This document shows, piece after piece, positions 52,851 to 63,988 of a DNA stretch of 64,000 nt. Within the stretch, counting starts at the first letter, position 1. Every line of letters begins with the position of its first letter. The notes under the pieces were generated by a model that was not told the DNA's origin, did no database searches, and saw only the letters and a program-made list of their open reading frames with translations. The position numbers and the translations under genes are program-made. The DNA is from Effrenium voratum (taxonomy: Eukaryota > Sar > Dinophyceae > Suessiales > Symbiodiniaceae), in the NCBI GenBank assembly GCA_963377175.1, contig CAUJNA010001757.1, forward strand, positions 606,268 through 670,267. Reading direction: 5' to 3'.

Positions 52851-53520
52851 CCCGTGTGCACACTCACGTGTGCACACATGTGTGTTCCACGTGTGCGTAC
52901 ATGTGTGTTCCAATGTGACACGTGTTTGTGTTCCAAGTGAACAGATGTGAACGCATGATTGTTTTCGAGGTGCGCACATGTGTGTGTGCGCTTTAGGTGT
53001 GCATTTATGTTTGCTCATGTGTGCACATATGTGTTCCACGTGTACACACACATGTGCTTTAATCGCACACGGTACGCACATATTTGTGTTCCAGTGGTAT
53101 ACGTATGTGGGTCCCACGTGTACACACATGTGTGTTTTAATTGCACGTGTTTGTGTTCCAGGTGAACACATGTGTGTTCCACGTGTATACAGATGTGTCT
53201 GAATTGGACACGCGTTTTTATTGTGTTCCAAGTGAACACACTATGTGTGTTCCAGGTGAACACATTAGCGTGTTGTAGGTGAACACATACGTGTGTTCCA
53301 GGTGTGCACATGTGTGTGAGCTTTCCAAGAAGCACATGTTTGTTTTCCAGCTCAACACATTTATGCGTGTGCCGCAGGTAAATGTACATGTGTGTGTTCA
53401 CGGGTGCACATCTGCGCGTGCCGCGTGTACTGTTTAAGTCGTATACATATGTGTGCCCACGTGTGCACACACGTGTGTCTGAACTGCCCATGTGACCGCG
53501 CGCGTGCGCAGCCACACTTG
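52851..53520 (-). repeat. Inverted-orientation block of the ACACATGTG repeat
   Basis: TGTGTTCCACGTGTGCACAC and GTGTGTTCCAGGTGAACACA units are the reverse complement of the array at 50.3-52.3 kb. About 650 bp. Confidence 0.9.
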
Positions 53521-54850
53521 CGTTCACGCGCGCGCTTGCCCGCCATCGCACGCGCTTGCCCAACCTCAGTTCTTGCGCGGCGCTGAAGCGCGAAGCACGC
53601 CAGCAACACACGTGCAGCAACGCAACGCGTGCCAGGTTCGCGACTGCATCATTCTGATTGCATGTTTGTGCTTGCCCGTCAGTCCTCAACTGTTTGGGGT
53701 CTCTGCTGGTGTAATTTAGGAATCAGTCTAAGTTCTGAGGTAATTTCCTTGCCTCGGGTACACAAAGTCGTGAAATGAAAAATTGAAATTTTGACTTTTG
53801 TGCACAAATAGCATTGGAAAGTGCAAAAGGCCGATACCAAGTGCAGAGATTTATCCAAGAATCCTAGCACACAATCCTCAGCGACGCAATCATAAGCGCC
53901 CACCGAACTGCTGACACGACTTCCATTTTTGCGGACTCTCAACAAGACTCTCGGCAAGACTCTCAACACGTTTCCACGTCGTACTGTGATGTCTTCGCGC
54001 TTTCCTTTTCCCGCCGTCTTCCCAGCGCAACGTAACCTGAGCCGCTCAGCACGACAACGCACGACAGATGTGCGCAATTTCCTGAAGATCGCTGACGGTA
54101 AAAGCAGCCTGCAGCCGGGAAAACTTTCGCGCGTTGAAACTGTTACTGAGGCACGTGTGAATAGTGAACCAGGTTGCACATGCATCTCCGTCAAGAGATT
54201 TGTCTACTCTCAGCAACTGTCAGAAAGCTTTCTTTCTTTCTTTCGGTCTTTCTCTCTCCGTCAGCCCTTAACGTGGGGATCTCTCAGCAAGGAAATGTTC
54301 ACAGAACGAGCGAGTTTGAGCAGGCCAGAGAATTCCCTTTAAATTCACCCACAAAACCTTCACAGACAGGAGTTTGAGGGAGGCCTTGAGAGAGGAAGGC
54401 CTTGCAGAAGACACTGCGCGTAGGCAAAAAGACCCAAGCGATAGATTTCTCAAGGTGCTCATCTGGAAGCTTTAGCTAGCCTCCATCGACAAAGCACGGC
54501 CCTACCTGAAATAGCAGCTCCTTCAAGTGGGCCGTGCTCATTGGCTTATCGTTGAGCGCGCGAAGAGATTGATCTGGTTCAGCACAGAGATCTCGCGCTG
54601 GAGGGCCACGGAGCACGGCAAGTGAGGCCTATATGCCATAGGGTCTTATAATGGAGCTACTGCAGGCCTGGCCCAAAACCGGCCGCAGCGTCTTTCACCA
54701 ACTGACCGTTGGACGTGGGGGCGGCCATGTTCACCAACACACTTTCAGCTTCAACACGACTCGTCACCCAAGCCCTCACCATTGGCACCGTTGAGGCCCG
54801 GCCAGGACGACAAAGTGAACTTGTTGTAGTAGTCCCTCAAGGCGGCACGT
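53521..54850. other. Stretch without a supported gene
   Basis: GACTCTCAACAAGACTCTCG-like repeats at about 53935-53975 match the array at 55.75-56.05 kb. The minus frame 53679-54194 and plus frame 53929-54342 lack motifs. Confidence 0.3.
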
Positions 54851-55360
54851 GAGTGACACACGCAAGAAAACTTTCCTGGGCATTTACTCCGGCACTAAGC
54901 CGATCTTTTGGCTGAAGAAGCGGCTCTTGCTAGGGCCGCGAAGCTTCAGGGCCTCGTCCTCCTTGCCAGCAGCAAGCCTTCGCCTCCCCCAGCAGCCAAC
55001 TTCGCCTTGGAAGCTGGCTTGGACTTGGCGCCTCGCGCTGGCTTTGACGCAGGTGGGCTGGTCTGGCTGCTCGGGCAGCTTTCGACTTGCTCTTCTGCTT
55101 CTTGCTGGGCGTCTGGCTCACCGGCGTTGTCGGGCACAACCTCACTGAGGGTGTGGGCTGAAACTGCTGGAGCACTGTCTGGCGTGCTGCTTTTTCCTTT
55201 CGTGGCTCTCTTCTCCCTTGCTTGGCAAGCTCCGTGGCTGCAGGCGGCGCAGCGGCTTTGGCGCGGGCCTCGGCAAACTATCCGTCAACTGTGCCCGGCG
55301 GACCTGAGAGGGGTTTTCGGGCTGACCGGGTGGCAACAGGTTCTCTCAACTGTATAGTTC
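54851..55360. other. Ala/Ser/Pro-rich stretch, strand undecided
   Basis: Both strands are open. The minus strand reads an Ala/Lys/Ser-rich frame (SKPARGAKSKPASKAKLAA) at 54946-55137. The plus strand has a 149-codon frame at 54908-55357. I cannot choose; it may be a decayed low-complexity coding region. Confidence 0.25.
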
Positions 55361-55559
55361 TAAACCAGTTCGGTATATGGGTCCCCGGCGCAGCACGGCC
55401 GCCGAGGCAGCGTCGCTGCGACGCAGCATGCCCACGTCCAGCGGGCGCAAGTGCGCCGGGGTGTTTCGGGCAACCCCCCATGGCACTCCGCCGATCCAAA
55501 AGCGCTCGCGCCCTGTCATGTTCACAGTTATAGCTTGAGCCTGACGCAAAGCGCTCGCG

Positions 55560-56460
55560 GAACCAGTGTAAGCGCGAAACAAGAAACCTTGTAGAAGCTT
55601 CTGAGCAAACTTGAGAGTCTTGAGGAGACTCTTGCGGAGACGATTTTTGTGGAGAGTCCCGCTCACAGTTTGCCATGAGCTTTTTGTTGTCTGCGACGTG
55701 CTGAGGGGTCCCCGCCGAAAACCCTCGTCAAGAAAGCTCTTAAATTGTCCGCTGAACGGCAAACTTCTCAACAAAACTCTCGTCAAGACTCTAGACCAGA
55801 AACTTCTCAACGCAACGCTGAACGAAGCTGCGAGCGAGACTCTCAGAAGCCAGTACTCTCAGCCAGATTCTCGACAAAAACGCAACGCCGAACGAAACCG
55901 CGAGCGAGACGCTCAGAAACCTGTGCTCTCAGCAAGACTGTCCGCAAATCAGCCGGAAACATCGACGCAATGCTGGACGACGCTGTGAGCTCGCAGAAAC
56001 CAGTACTCTCAGCAAGACTCTCAGCAAGAGTGTCAGCAAAAAAACCTGACGCCGAGCGACACTGTGAGCGATGTAACAAAGGTGGCTCGGCATTACGGGG
56101 CCCTACTGTCAAGCGCGACTCGGCGGCTTGTTTCAGCGCGCGAGTCAAGTGGCTCTGTGAAAGTGGCTCTTGCGATCAGGGAAGGGTGTGGAATGACCCA
56201 AAGCACTTAGAACAGCGCTACCACGGCGGCCTGAGGAAGCCCTCAGCCCGGAGCTCTCAATCGCCGCGCTCGGCACGGGTGCTCTCAGCAAAGCCCTCAA
56301 CAAAACTACGAGCCAAGCAGACAAGTTTCCGAGCATTCGCAGAACTTGTCCCGGCCAGGCATGCCTGGCGCCTTTTGGACACGGGCGGTCATGCCACTAG
56401 GCTAAGCGTTTGGCAGCTTGAGCCCACGCGCTCGGCCCGGAACAGCTCGCGCTGACCTTG
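55560..56460 (+). repeat. Degenerate repeat of CTCTCAGCAAGACTCTC with CGCAACGC-GAACGA
   Basis: Units alternate ACTCTCAGCAAGACTCTCAG and CGCAACGCTGAACGAA then GCCGCGAGCGAGAC segments. The plus frame 55745-56455 (236 codons) runs through it and looks like an artefact of the repeat, though a Ser/Arg/Lys-rich product is possible. Confidence 0.75.
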
Positions 56461-57290
56461 TGACGCAAGCAAAGCCCAGCGCCCAAAGACATTATCAAGA
56501 TGAAACAAATCAGTCGCGCTGCGTGCGCGCACTCGCGTGCGAGCAAGCAAAAAGGGATAACGTTCCCAGTGTGGAAATGTTCTTGAAACTAATTTTGCAC
56601 ATTTTAAATTCAAGTCAATTTTTCAATCTTGCGAAGTTTGGGCTTAACTTAAGATTAAGTCTTAAAGACAACTTTTTTGTCTTACCGGAGCCTTGGCCCA
56701 GTTGAACGCCGCAATTCTTGGGCCTGGAATTTTCAGCCAGCGGGTGACAAAATGCAAACACGCGCAGCACTGCGCACTTTCATTGGGGACCCAGCCCCCC
56801 CGTCCTGCAAAAAACGATTCCCCACCCCAAAAAGCAACAAAGTTGTCCAGCCTCAAAATGCTAACCGGAACAAAAACTGCAATCCGCCATGCTTATTAAT
56901 CTGGGTTCACGGTCAACAAACCCTGGCTTGCGCCAACCTCCCAAGCGCCAAGCCGCCATAGGTTGCTCCAGGGCATCCTGAGTCGGCGCATGTCTGCAAA
57001 ACGGCAGCCCCCATCCATGGCCGTCTTTGCTCGCCAAGCATCCAAGAAATCCTCGATGCGTTGATTTGCCAGCACGTTGAGGGCACAGCCACCTCTGGGC
57101 CCCAGCGCTGCAAGTTGTTCTTAACAAAACCGCTTTCCTTTGGACCCTAATAATGAAAAATCGCGAAAGGGGCCCCCTCCAAATTGACAAGGAGTGTTGG
57201 GCTTCTTGGCTGGTGTGCCAAGTCGGGCCGGGAGCTTCCCCCCTTGTGCTTTTTTCATGAGAAGCTGGTGGAGACTGCGTTTCGCGCACG
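56461..57290. other. Stretch without a supported gene
   Basis: Copy B of the dispersed repeat is at 56700-56757. A minus frame (56861-57289) lacks motifs. Confidence 0.3.
56700..56757 (+). repeat. Dispersed repeat, copy B
   Basis: TTCTTGGGCCTGGAATTTTC, then AGCCAGCGGGTGACAAAATGC, aligned with 45600-45660 in the same orientation. Confidence 0.6.
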
Positions 57291-57540
57291 AATCCAGAAT
57301 CCCGAATCCCGCCTTCTCACAGCCCCGAGTCCCGAATGCTGAAGAATCCAAAATCCCGAATCCGAGGATGGGGCGTTCCCCCAAACCCCAACTCCCGAAT
57401 CCCAAGTCCCGAATCCCGAGCCCTGAGTCCATCCGGGTCCAAAATCCCGAACTCCGAATCTGAGGATGGGGCCTTCCCAGTCCCGAATCCCAAGTCTTGA
57501 AGCTTGAAGGCATCCCGAATCCCGAATCCCCGAACACAAA
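57291..57540 (+). repeat. CCCGAATCCCGAAT-type repeat, cluster 1
   Basis: Tandem CCCGAATCCC/AAGTCCCGAATC units, with GAATCYGAGGATGGRGCCTTCCC at about 57358 and 57457. The latter recurs at about 58287. Confidence 0.9.
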
Positions 57541-58256
57541 GCCAAAACCAGCCGACCAACCCTAAACCATCCCCTGGAGCACTGGACCAAACCAACCCTA
57601 CACCAACGCTAAATTAACCCCAAGCCAGCCTTAAACCACCCTAAACAAACCCTACACCAACCTAAACCAACCAAAACTCAACCCTGAACCAACCCTAAAC
57701 CAGCCCTGAACGAAAACCAACCATAAGCCAGAAACCAACCCCGAATAAACCTTAAACCAACCCTAAACTAAGCCAACCCAGACTCACCCTGGCCCTGAAC
57801 CAACCCAAAACAACCCTCAACCCGCACAAAGCCAACCCTCAGCCAGCCCCTAGACCCACCCTAAACCAGCCCCTTAACCAACCCAAAACAAATCTAAGCC
57901 AACCCTCAACCAGCCATAAATCAACCCTAGACCAGCCTCTACACCAACCCTGCACGAGTTACCCTACACCAGCCCCAAACCCGAAACATTTGAAACCAAC
58001 CAACCCCGAAACCTAAACCAACCCTGAACAAACCCTAACCAAGACTAAGCCAACCCTGATTCAGCCCCTAGACCAACCTAAAACCAACCCTAAACTAGCC
58101 CCAAACCAACCCAAAAACCAGCCTGAAACATCCTAAACCAACCCCAAACCAACCCTAAACCAACCCCAAAGCACCCCTAAACCAGCAACCCGAAACCAAC
58201 CCTAGACCAAAACGAAACCAACCCTAAACCAACCCCTTAGGCAACCCTAAGCCTAC
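57541..58256 (+). repeat. Telomere-like array (CCAACCCTAAA)n, degenerate
   Basis: About 715 bp of imperfect 10-12 bp units centred on CCAACCCTAAA, with variants CCAGCCCTAAA, CCAACCCTGAA and CCCCAAACC. Every unit embeds a core close to CCCTAAA, the complement of the TTTAGGG plant-type telomere repeat reported for dinoflagellates. Confidence 0.85.
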
Positions 58257-58824
58257 CAACCTCAAACTCCGACTCTCGAATCCCGCATCTCGAATCCGAG
58301 GATGGAGCCTTCCCATCCTAATTCTGTTGAGAATGTCGGGTTTACGGGTCGAATTCTGACGCCAATAAAACGTGAGAGCGTGAGTTCGGAGCACAAAACT
58401 GCAAGTTGCGCATTTGTTTTGGCGGCCTGCACGCTTGCGGGGGCGCGTCAATCACCGCTTGCAAGGGCGCCACCCACACGAACCCACCGTATACTGGCAT
58501 TGATACGAATGCTTTTGTTCCTTCAACGGCGCAACACCGCAAAACGGTCACCACATTAAACCTACATATGAAAATTTGTCCTGAAACGGGCCTTGGTGTA
58601 AACTTAGCCGTGCCTGAGCGTGAACAAACTGCGACGGGGTAGCTTCTTTGCAGCTGCGAAAGGGAGATTTGGACATGCTGATTGCACGCGTTTGCAGGCC
58701 AGATCTGGGTCATTCAGTCACAGGCAAGATGCGCCTTGCAGGCCAGTTGAGGCCGGCCACTAGCCACAGCCGAAGCACAGCAAGCAAGTTGCTAGACCCA
58801 GTTTTCATGTGTTCCCAATATGCG
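58257..58824. other. Stretch without a supported gene
   Basis: Begins with a short CGAATCCCGCATCTCGAATC block. The frames at 58302-58559 and 58342-58713 on opposite strands have no motif. Confidence 0.3.
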
Positions 58825-59570
58825 ATTAAATCCCAAATCCGGAATCCCGAAAATGTGATTAAATCCCGAATCCCGAGTCCCGAAAATGTACTTAAATCCG
58901 AAAGTCTGAATTCCGAAAATGTGATTAATTAAATCCATTCAAATCCCGAATCGCGAATCTCGAAAAAGCAACTAAATCCCGACCGCTGAATCCCGAAAAT
59001 GTGATTTAATCCATTTAAACCCCGATCACAATTCCCGAAAATGCGATTAAATCCCGAATCCTGAATTCCGAAAATGTGATTAAACCCCGAATAACAAATC
59101 CCGAAAATGTGAATAAATCCCGCATCACGAATCCCGAAAATGTGATTAAATCCCGAATCCTGAATCCTAACAATGTAATTAAATTCATTGAAATCCCGAA
59201 TCAGGAATCCCGAAAATGAGATTAAATCCCAAGCCCTGAATCCCACAAATGCGATTAAATCCCAAATCACGAAAATATGATTCAATCCCCAATCCAGAAT
59301 CCCGATCCCGAAAATGTGATTAATTCCCGAACCCTGAAAAACGAAAATGTGGTTAAATCCCGAATCCCGAATCCCGAAAAAGCGATTAATTCCCGAATCG
59401 AGTCCCGAAAATGTACTTAAATCCCGAATCCTGAATCCTAAAAATGTGATTAAATTCCGCATCACGAATCCTCTGATTAAATCCCGAATCCTGAATCCCA
59501 AAAATGTAATTAAATCCATTGAAATCCCGAATCAGGAATCCCGAAAATGAGATTAAATCCCAAGTGCCAC
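58825..59570 (+). repeat. Minisatellite CCCGAAAATGTGATTAAAT-CCCGAATC, cluster 2
   Basis: About 26-30 bp units: AAATCCCGAATCCCGAAAAT, then GTGATT. The array is about 750 bp with many point variants. The CCCGAATC core is shared with cluster 1. Minus frames read as IRDSGFNHIFGI repeats, a composition effect. Confidence 0.95.
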
Positions 59571-59785
59571 TGGCTCACTGCGGAGCCTGGAATCCCTGGG
59601 CCTGAACAAACGGGCGATCCTCAGGGCGCAGCTCCTTTTCATTGCATGCTATGAGTCCCACCACTTGATCCGTGGTGGCAAACGATGAATGGGCGCTTAT
59701 GCCTGAGGCCATGTTGTGAAAGGGCCTGAAAGGCTCATGCAGAATGTCACTCCTCACCATCTATACAGGCTAAGCGCCGCTCACA
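59571..59785. other. Sequence downstream of element 3 RNase H
   Basis: Expected to hold the 3' untranslated part and perhaps the 3' LTR, but with no second LTR copy this cannot be shown. A 61-codon minus frame is present and meaningless. Confidence 0.3.
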
Positions 59786-60211
59786 TCATCGCCACTTCTT
59801 GTTGTCACTGCCCACGTCCGTTGCGGACTTTGCCTCCACTAAAGTCACCACCGGATCAGCCATCCATTTGCGAAAGGCATCTCGAAGGGGGCGACTTCTC
59901 TTGGTTAAGCCGTCGGCACACTGCTTCTCGGTGGGAACCCAACGAAGGTTCCGGCAAGCTTGACGAAGGGCAGCCACGTCAATCTCCGCACGCTTCTCCT
60001 GAAAACTGGTGCTTAAGCGATGCACCGCGTCAAACAGTGACCTGGCATCAGTCACCGGTACCACTTCGAAGGCTGGCATGCCTGAAGTTGCCACGTAGTC
60101 GGCGTGGACCATCTCACTGAAAACACATGCCATGAAGTTGCCCATGTCAAAGGCGCGGTCCATGGATGCTGCTTCGGCAGCAAGCGTTGAGCGAAGAGCT
60201 CTGTGATGCTG
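59786..60211 (-). pseudogene. pol: Element 3 RNase H, C-terminal part
   Basis: The frame 59786-60163 reads MGNFMACVFSEMVHADYVAT, VVPVTDARSLFDAVHRLST (catalytic Asp), RWVPTEKQCADGLTKRSRPL (last Asp) and a natural stop. A frameshift between 60163 and 60212 separates it from the SLLEWKS end of the preceding frame, but the Glu-bearing block (RSTLAAEAASMDRA) is readable across it. Confidence 0.85.
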
Positions 60212-60956
60212 CTAGCTCTTCCACTCCAGCAAAGATGCTGGCCTCTCCATCTCGAAGACCTGCTTGTCGGTGAGCAACACTGTCAAACCGCCTTGGCTCT
60301 TGTTTCCAGGCGCATTGCCCCAACCAGCATCTCCATAAGCGATGAACACCGCTTCCTTCAAGTCCACCGGCGTGATCTTGACGCGGGCATCGGCCGTTGC
60401 CCTGACATACTTCAGCACCAACAAGTCGCCCACGGTCAACTCCTTGGGACGCTTCTGCAACAAAGAAACATCAGCCGCAATGTCTCCGCGGCTTGTCCCT
60501 GCCATCCACTGCAATGACCCAATGCCAGACTTGAACTCCGTGATCAGCTCCGGGTGGTCTTGCAGTAACTCTGAGGCTTCCAGGTTGACCTTGGTCTTGT
60601 CGATGTCCGACACATAGTGCACTTGGTCCAGGGTGTAGCTGTTGTCCGGAAGTCGCGTGATCCTGCGGCCGACGAACACGAAAGTGTCTTTCTCCCATTC
60701 AGAGCCCCACTCGAAGGACTTTTTCACCGTGTCCAGCAGGTACTCGTAGCCAGGCAGGCAGCAGGTGACAATGTCATCGACATGCACTCCCAACAGCGCG
60801 ACCACAACGGAATCCAGCAGCAAGGATCCAAGCTGTGTTGAACCCAGTTGGCCTCGGTGAGCACACGCAGGACGTGAAGGAACCAGCGTCTGGGTGCGTT
60901 GGCTTGTCCATAAACCGGGGCCGTCAACTGGTAAAGCAACGTGGTGTCGGACCATT
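60212..60956 (-). pseudogene. pol: Element 3 RT palm/thumb and start of RNase H
   Basis: An RT block with EWSDTTLLYQLTAPVYGQAN and APRRWFLHVLRVL (frame 60724-61095, only the part after the breakpoint) passes by a frameshift near 60820 into the frame 60212-60955. The latter has LLGVHVDDIVTCCLPGYEY, TFVFVGRRITRLPDN, FKSGIGSLQWMAGTSRGDIA and the RNase H start FIAYGDAGWGNAPGNKSQGG. The Asp pair of the RT loop is intact. Confidence 0.88.
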
Positions 60957-61213
60957 CAGAGGCAAGTGGTACAAGCCGAAGGCACGCATAGTGGCGCAAG
61001 GGTTCCGAGACCCGCACTTGCCGCTTCTCAGCCGCGATGCTCCGGTTCTGGCCAAAACCAGTCTGGTTTTGATTCTTCAGTGGGCAGCCAGTCACGGAGT
61101 GTCCTTGTGGAATGGCGATTGCAAGTCAGCTTTCTTGCAAGGGGAGCCCGACACGGAAAGACCGGTATGCATCTACATGCAGCCGCCCAAGGATGACATC
61201 AGCAATATAGCCG
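60957..61213 (+). pseudogene. pol: Element 3 RT segment in inverted orientation
   Basis: On the plus strand, against the rest of the element, the sequence reads YKPKARIVAQGFRDPHLPLL, SRDAPVLAKTSLVLILQWAA, LWNGDCKSAFLQGEPD (motif A with catalytic Asp) and YMQPPKDDISNI. This is exactly the piece missing between YRWKPKEHG (minus, ending about 61217) and EWSDTTLLYQL (minus, starting about 60956). An inversion of roughly 255 bp explains it. Confidence 0.92.
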
Positions 61214-62267
61214 TGCTCCTTGGGCTTCCAGCGATAGCAAACCCGCGATCGGAGGATGAGCTTGGGGTCCACCTTTGCCCACACCGGCCGGCAACTCGAC
61301 CATTTCTTCCACTCCGACCACTCATCGATCAAGGCCTCCACGAAGCCAGCCACGTCCTGCTTCGCGATGGAGCGCCAGGGAACTTCTCGTTTCAGAGCCT
61401 GACGGGCTGCTCGAGACCACCTGTCTCTGTGGCATCTTCCTCATCCTCGTCGCTGCTCTCCGCACCGTAGATCATCTGCTCCGTGTTGATCTCCGTTGCG
61501 TAGACCGTGACGTTGCCCATGTGGTTGTCCCTCTTGTAGCGCAACCAGCCATCATCTCCAGGCTTCGGCAAAGATGGAGATCCTGACACATCTTGATGAG
61601 GTAGATCAGGAAGCAGTTCGAGCTTGCCCTCGTGAGCCTTGGCGAGGTAGGTGGTGTAGGAGTTGGCGAAGGTGTCGTAGCGGAACATCGGTTGTACTTC
61701 GGGAGCCGAACCATCCCATCCGCAAAGAAGGGCACAATGACGACCATGACGCGAAAGCCATCGAGCTTCTTGCCGTCGAAAGAAAGGCCGTCTTGTCTGC
61801 GTTGGTTGTCTGCTCGTCGTCTGTGGTGGTGTTTGCGTGAGGTGCTGCACGTAGACCGTCTCGCCGTAGGTCTCGTCAGTCGCTTCGTCCTCGGAGTCTG
61901 TGTTGACGTAAGCCTCAACCGTCTCGGGGTGGGTGCCAATGTCCTCGAAGACGTGCTTCCACCGCCAATCTTCCCGATCGCGCACAGCAACGCTCCAACA
62001 CTGTCCGGCAGGAACATGTTCAGGCTTGCTCCTGAAGATCTGGCCCACGTCCAGGATGTAGTTCTCAGCGCTCGGAACAACAGGCACCTCCTCCGTTGAT
62101 GGTAGTGCATAAAGTTGAGGTCGTGGTTTGTCCGAGCGAACCCAGCTTTTGATCTTCTTGTCGTAGATGTCCCCGGGACCAATGGCTTGCCACATCGCCT
62201 TGGCATCTCGCTCGGCTGACTCATCAAACCAGAAGTTGACAAGGTTGGGGTCCTCCGTGTAGTGCAA
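61214..62267 (-). pseudogene. pol: Element 3 linker, second half, and RT start
   Basis: The 291-codon frame 61392-62267 is a hydrophilic linker containing SENYILDVGQIF-like sequence, VEAYVNTDSEDEATDETYGE and YGAESSDEDEEDAT. The frame 61126-61353 then reads VAGFVEALIDEWSEWKKWSS and KVDPKLILRSRVCYRWKPKE, the start of the RT domain. A short frameshift (about 61360-61400) lies between. Confidence 0.75.
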
Positions 62268-63062
62268 TCCAGCGCAGCGGGCACATTGTTCACCATCCCA
62301 GTGATCATTGCCGCAGAAGAGGCACTAGAGCACAAGGGTGTCATGAGTATCTCCCGGTGGTGATGCTGTCTCCGGTGGCAAGGTCGCTTGAGGATCTGCG
62401 TCGGGCCGTTGTGCTGATGAGGTTGACGCAGCGGAAGGAACTTCTCCACTTCTCGGATCGGGCCTATCTTCCTGCTTCGGCACTTCGCCGATTTCACTGT
62501 CGTCTCTCTTGGCACCGCGGACGCCCGTCTCCATGTGGCCGCTCTGGCTGAACGTGCTAAGCAAGCGATCGGCAGGTTCGGGTAGAGGTCCTTCGGGTTG
62601 CGTGAGCTTGTCCCACTCGATCTTATCCTCCAGCTTCTTCCAGACACCGTCACGTTGAACCCAGCTCGTGCGGTAGCGGAACTGATCCGCGCGCTCGGTC
62701 ACACGAGTTGGCTGCCCATCGGGATCGAAGTACCAGCCGGCATCTGGATCCCGAGCACGAAGGTCCTCGATCTGCTTCAAGGAAAGGTCTGACTGGACGG
62801 TGCCTCTCCGGCTCGAAGACGGTTGCTCTGATGCTGGAGCTAGTAGTGCTGGCATGGCTTGAGGTTCGAGTTGAGGAGGGGGAAGAGCAAGAAGTAGCTG
62901 CGGCTCTTCTCCAGGTTGAACTTGTTCACCCATGCCGTCCAATATGGCACGGTCGTCTCCAGCATGTGGTGGTTGCCCACGATGGTCGAAAGCCATTGCG
63001 TGTTTCTGGGACAGGTCCTGCTCGCAGTCCTTGAGGGATTGCAGTTCCTGGCTGTTGGGCAA
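62268..63062 (-). pseudogene. pol: Element 3 linker, first half
   Basis: The 245-codon frame 62325-63062 starts in the conserved end of integrase (PNSQELQSLKDCEQDLSQKH) and becomes a Pro/Glu/Gln-rich linker with KQIEDLRARDPDAGWYFDPD and YRTSWVQRDGVWKKLEDKIE. A frameshift separates it from the next linker frame at about 62300. Confidence 0.75.
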
Positions 63063-63988
63063 CCAGATCTCTTCGCCCTCAATCCTCGGACTTGTTCACG
63101 AGAGACTTGAACGATCCTGCCCTGGTTCTTGCGAATCCAAACTGATCCAGTGGGTCCGGGATCCAGGCCGATGACCATGCCTTGCCGGTAGCCCTCGGTG
63201 GTGCCCTCGGAGTCCAACTGGCTCTTGACGCGGAAGTACGCCACCTTCTGACCGATCTCCAAGGGTCCTCTCCAAGGTCTCGATCTCCGCAAAATAGCCC
63301 GGCGAAGCTCGTCGCCCTGCTCGAGGTTGAGGTACTCGACCATGGCCTGATGACGAACAGCCTTGATCTCCCGCAGCTTGTCGCTGTCGCTGATCATCTG
63401 CTTGGCCTCGACGCTCTCAGGCTCAGACAGCAGGGCGCCTGGTATGCGTGGATTGCGGCCAAGCACCCACTGATATGGCGAAGCACCAGATCGCCGCATG
63501 AGAGAGTTCTTTGCTGCGCAAGACATCGTCACCAAGAGATCCATCTCCTCCCAGCCCGAAGCCGCGAACTGGTTGGTGAGGCGCCGCATGATCCACTTGA
63601 TGGACTGTCCATGCCGCTCGGCTTTTCCGAGTTGATAATGTGCGTCAGCTGGAACGAACCGGATGGCGACCCCCGACTGGGACATGAGGTTCTCGAAACT
63701 CCATCCCTTCATCGCACCCTTAGCATCCAGAAGGGCTTCGTCGGGTATGCCGTAGTATCTGAACCAGCCACGCACCAACTTCTCCACGACGTGCTTCTCC
63801 GAGCGGTCTTCTAGGCTCTCCACCACGTGGAACACCGTGGCGTCATCCAAGATGCTCAGGTAAGTGAAGGTTTCACCGTTGATGTCCTTCATGAAGATGA
63901 TGTCGATCATGATTCTGTCGTTGAAGCGTCTGGCCTGGTGCAGCTTGGCTGGCCTGGGTTGTCTTGGCGGTTTTGTCCGCTCGCACAC
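62930..63988 (-). pseudogene. pol: Element 3 integrase
   Basis: The frame 62840-63988 opens with the end of the zinc domain (CERTKPPRQPRPAK) and has a complete catalytic set. D29 is in DRIMIDIIFMKD, D88 in IPDEALLDAKGAM and E124 in YQLGKAERHGQSIKWIM, giving D,D-35-E spacing exactly. The C-terminal domain includes RPWRGPLEIGQKVAYFRVKS and GPTGSVWIRKNQGRIVQVSR. After about 63060 the frame is no longer the original one and the linker frame takes over. It could have been active before the other lesions. Confidence 0.9.

Noticed and set aside
55745..56455. 236-codon plus-strand ORF as a gene
   Set aside because: Largely made of the CTCTCAGCAAGA / CGCAACGC repeat; Ser/Arg/Lys-rich with no domain.
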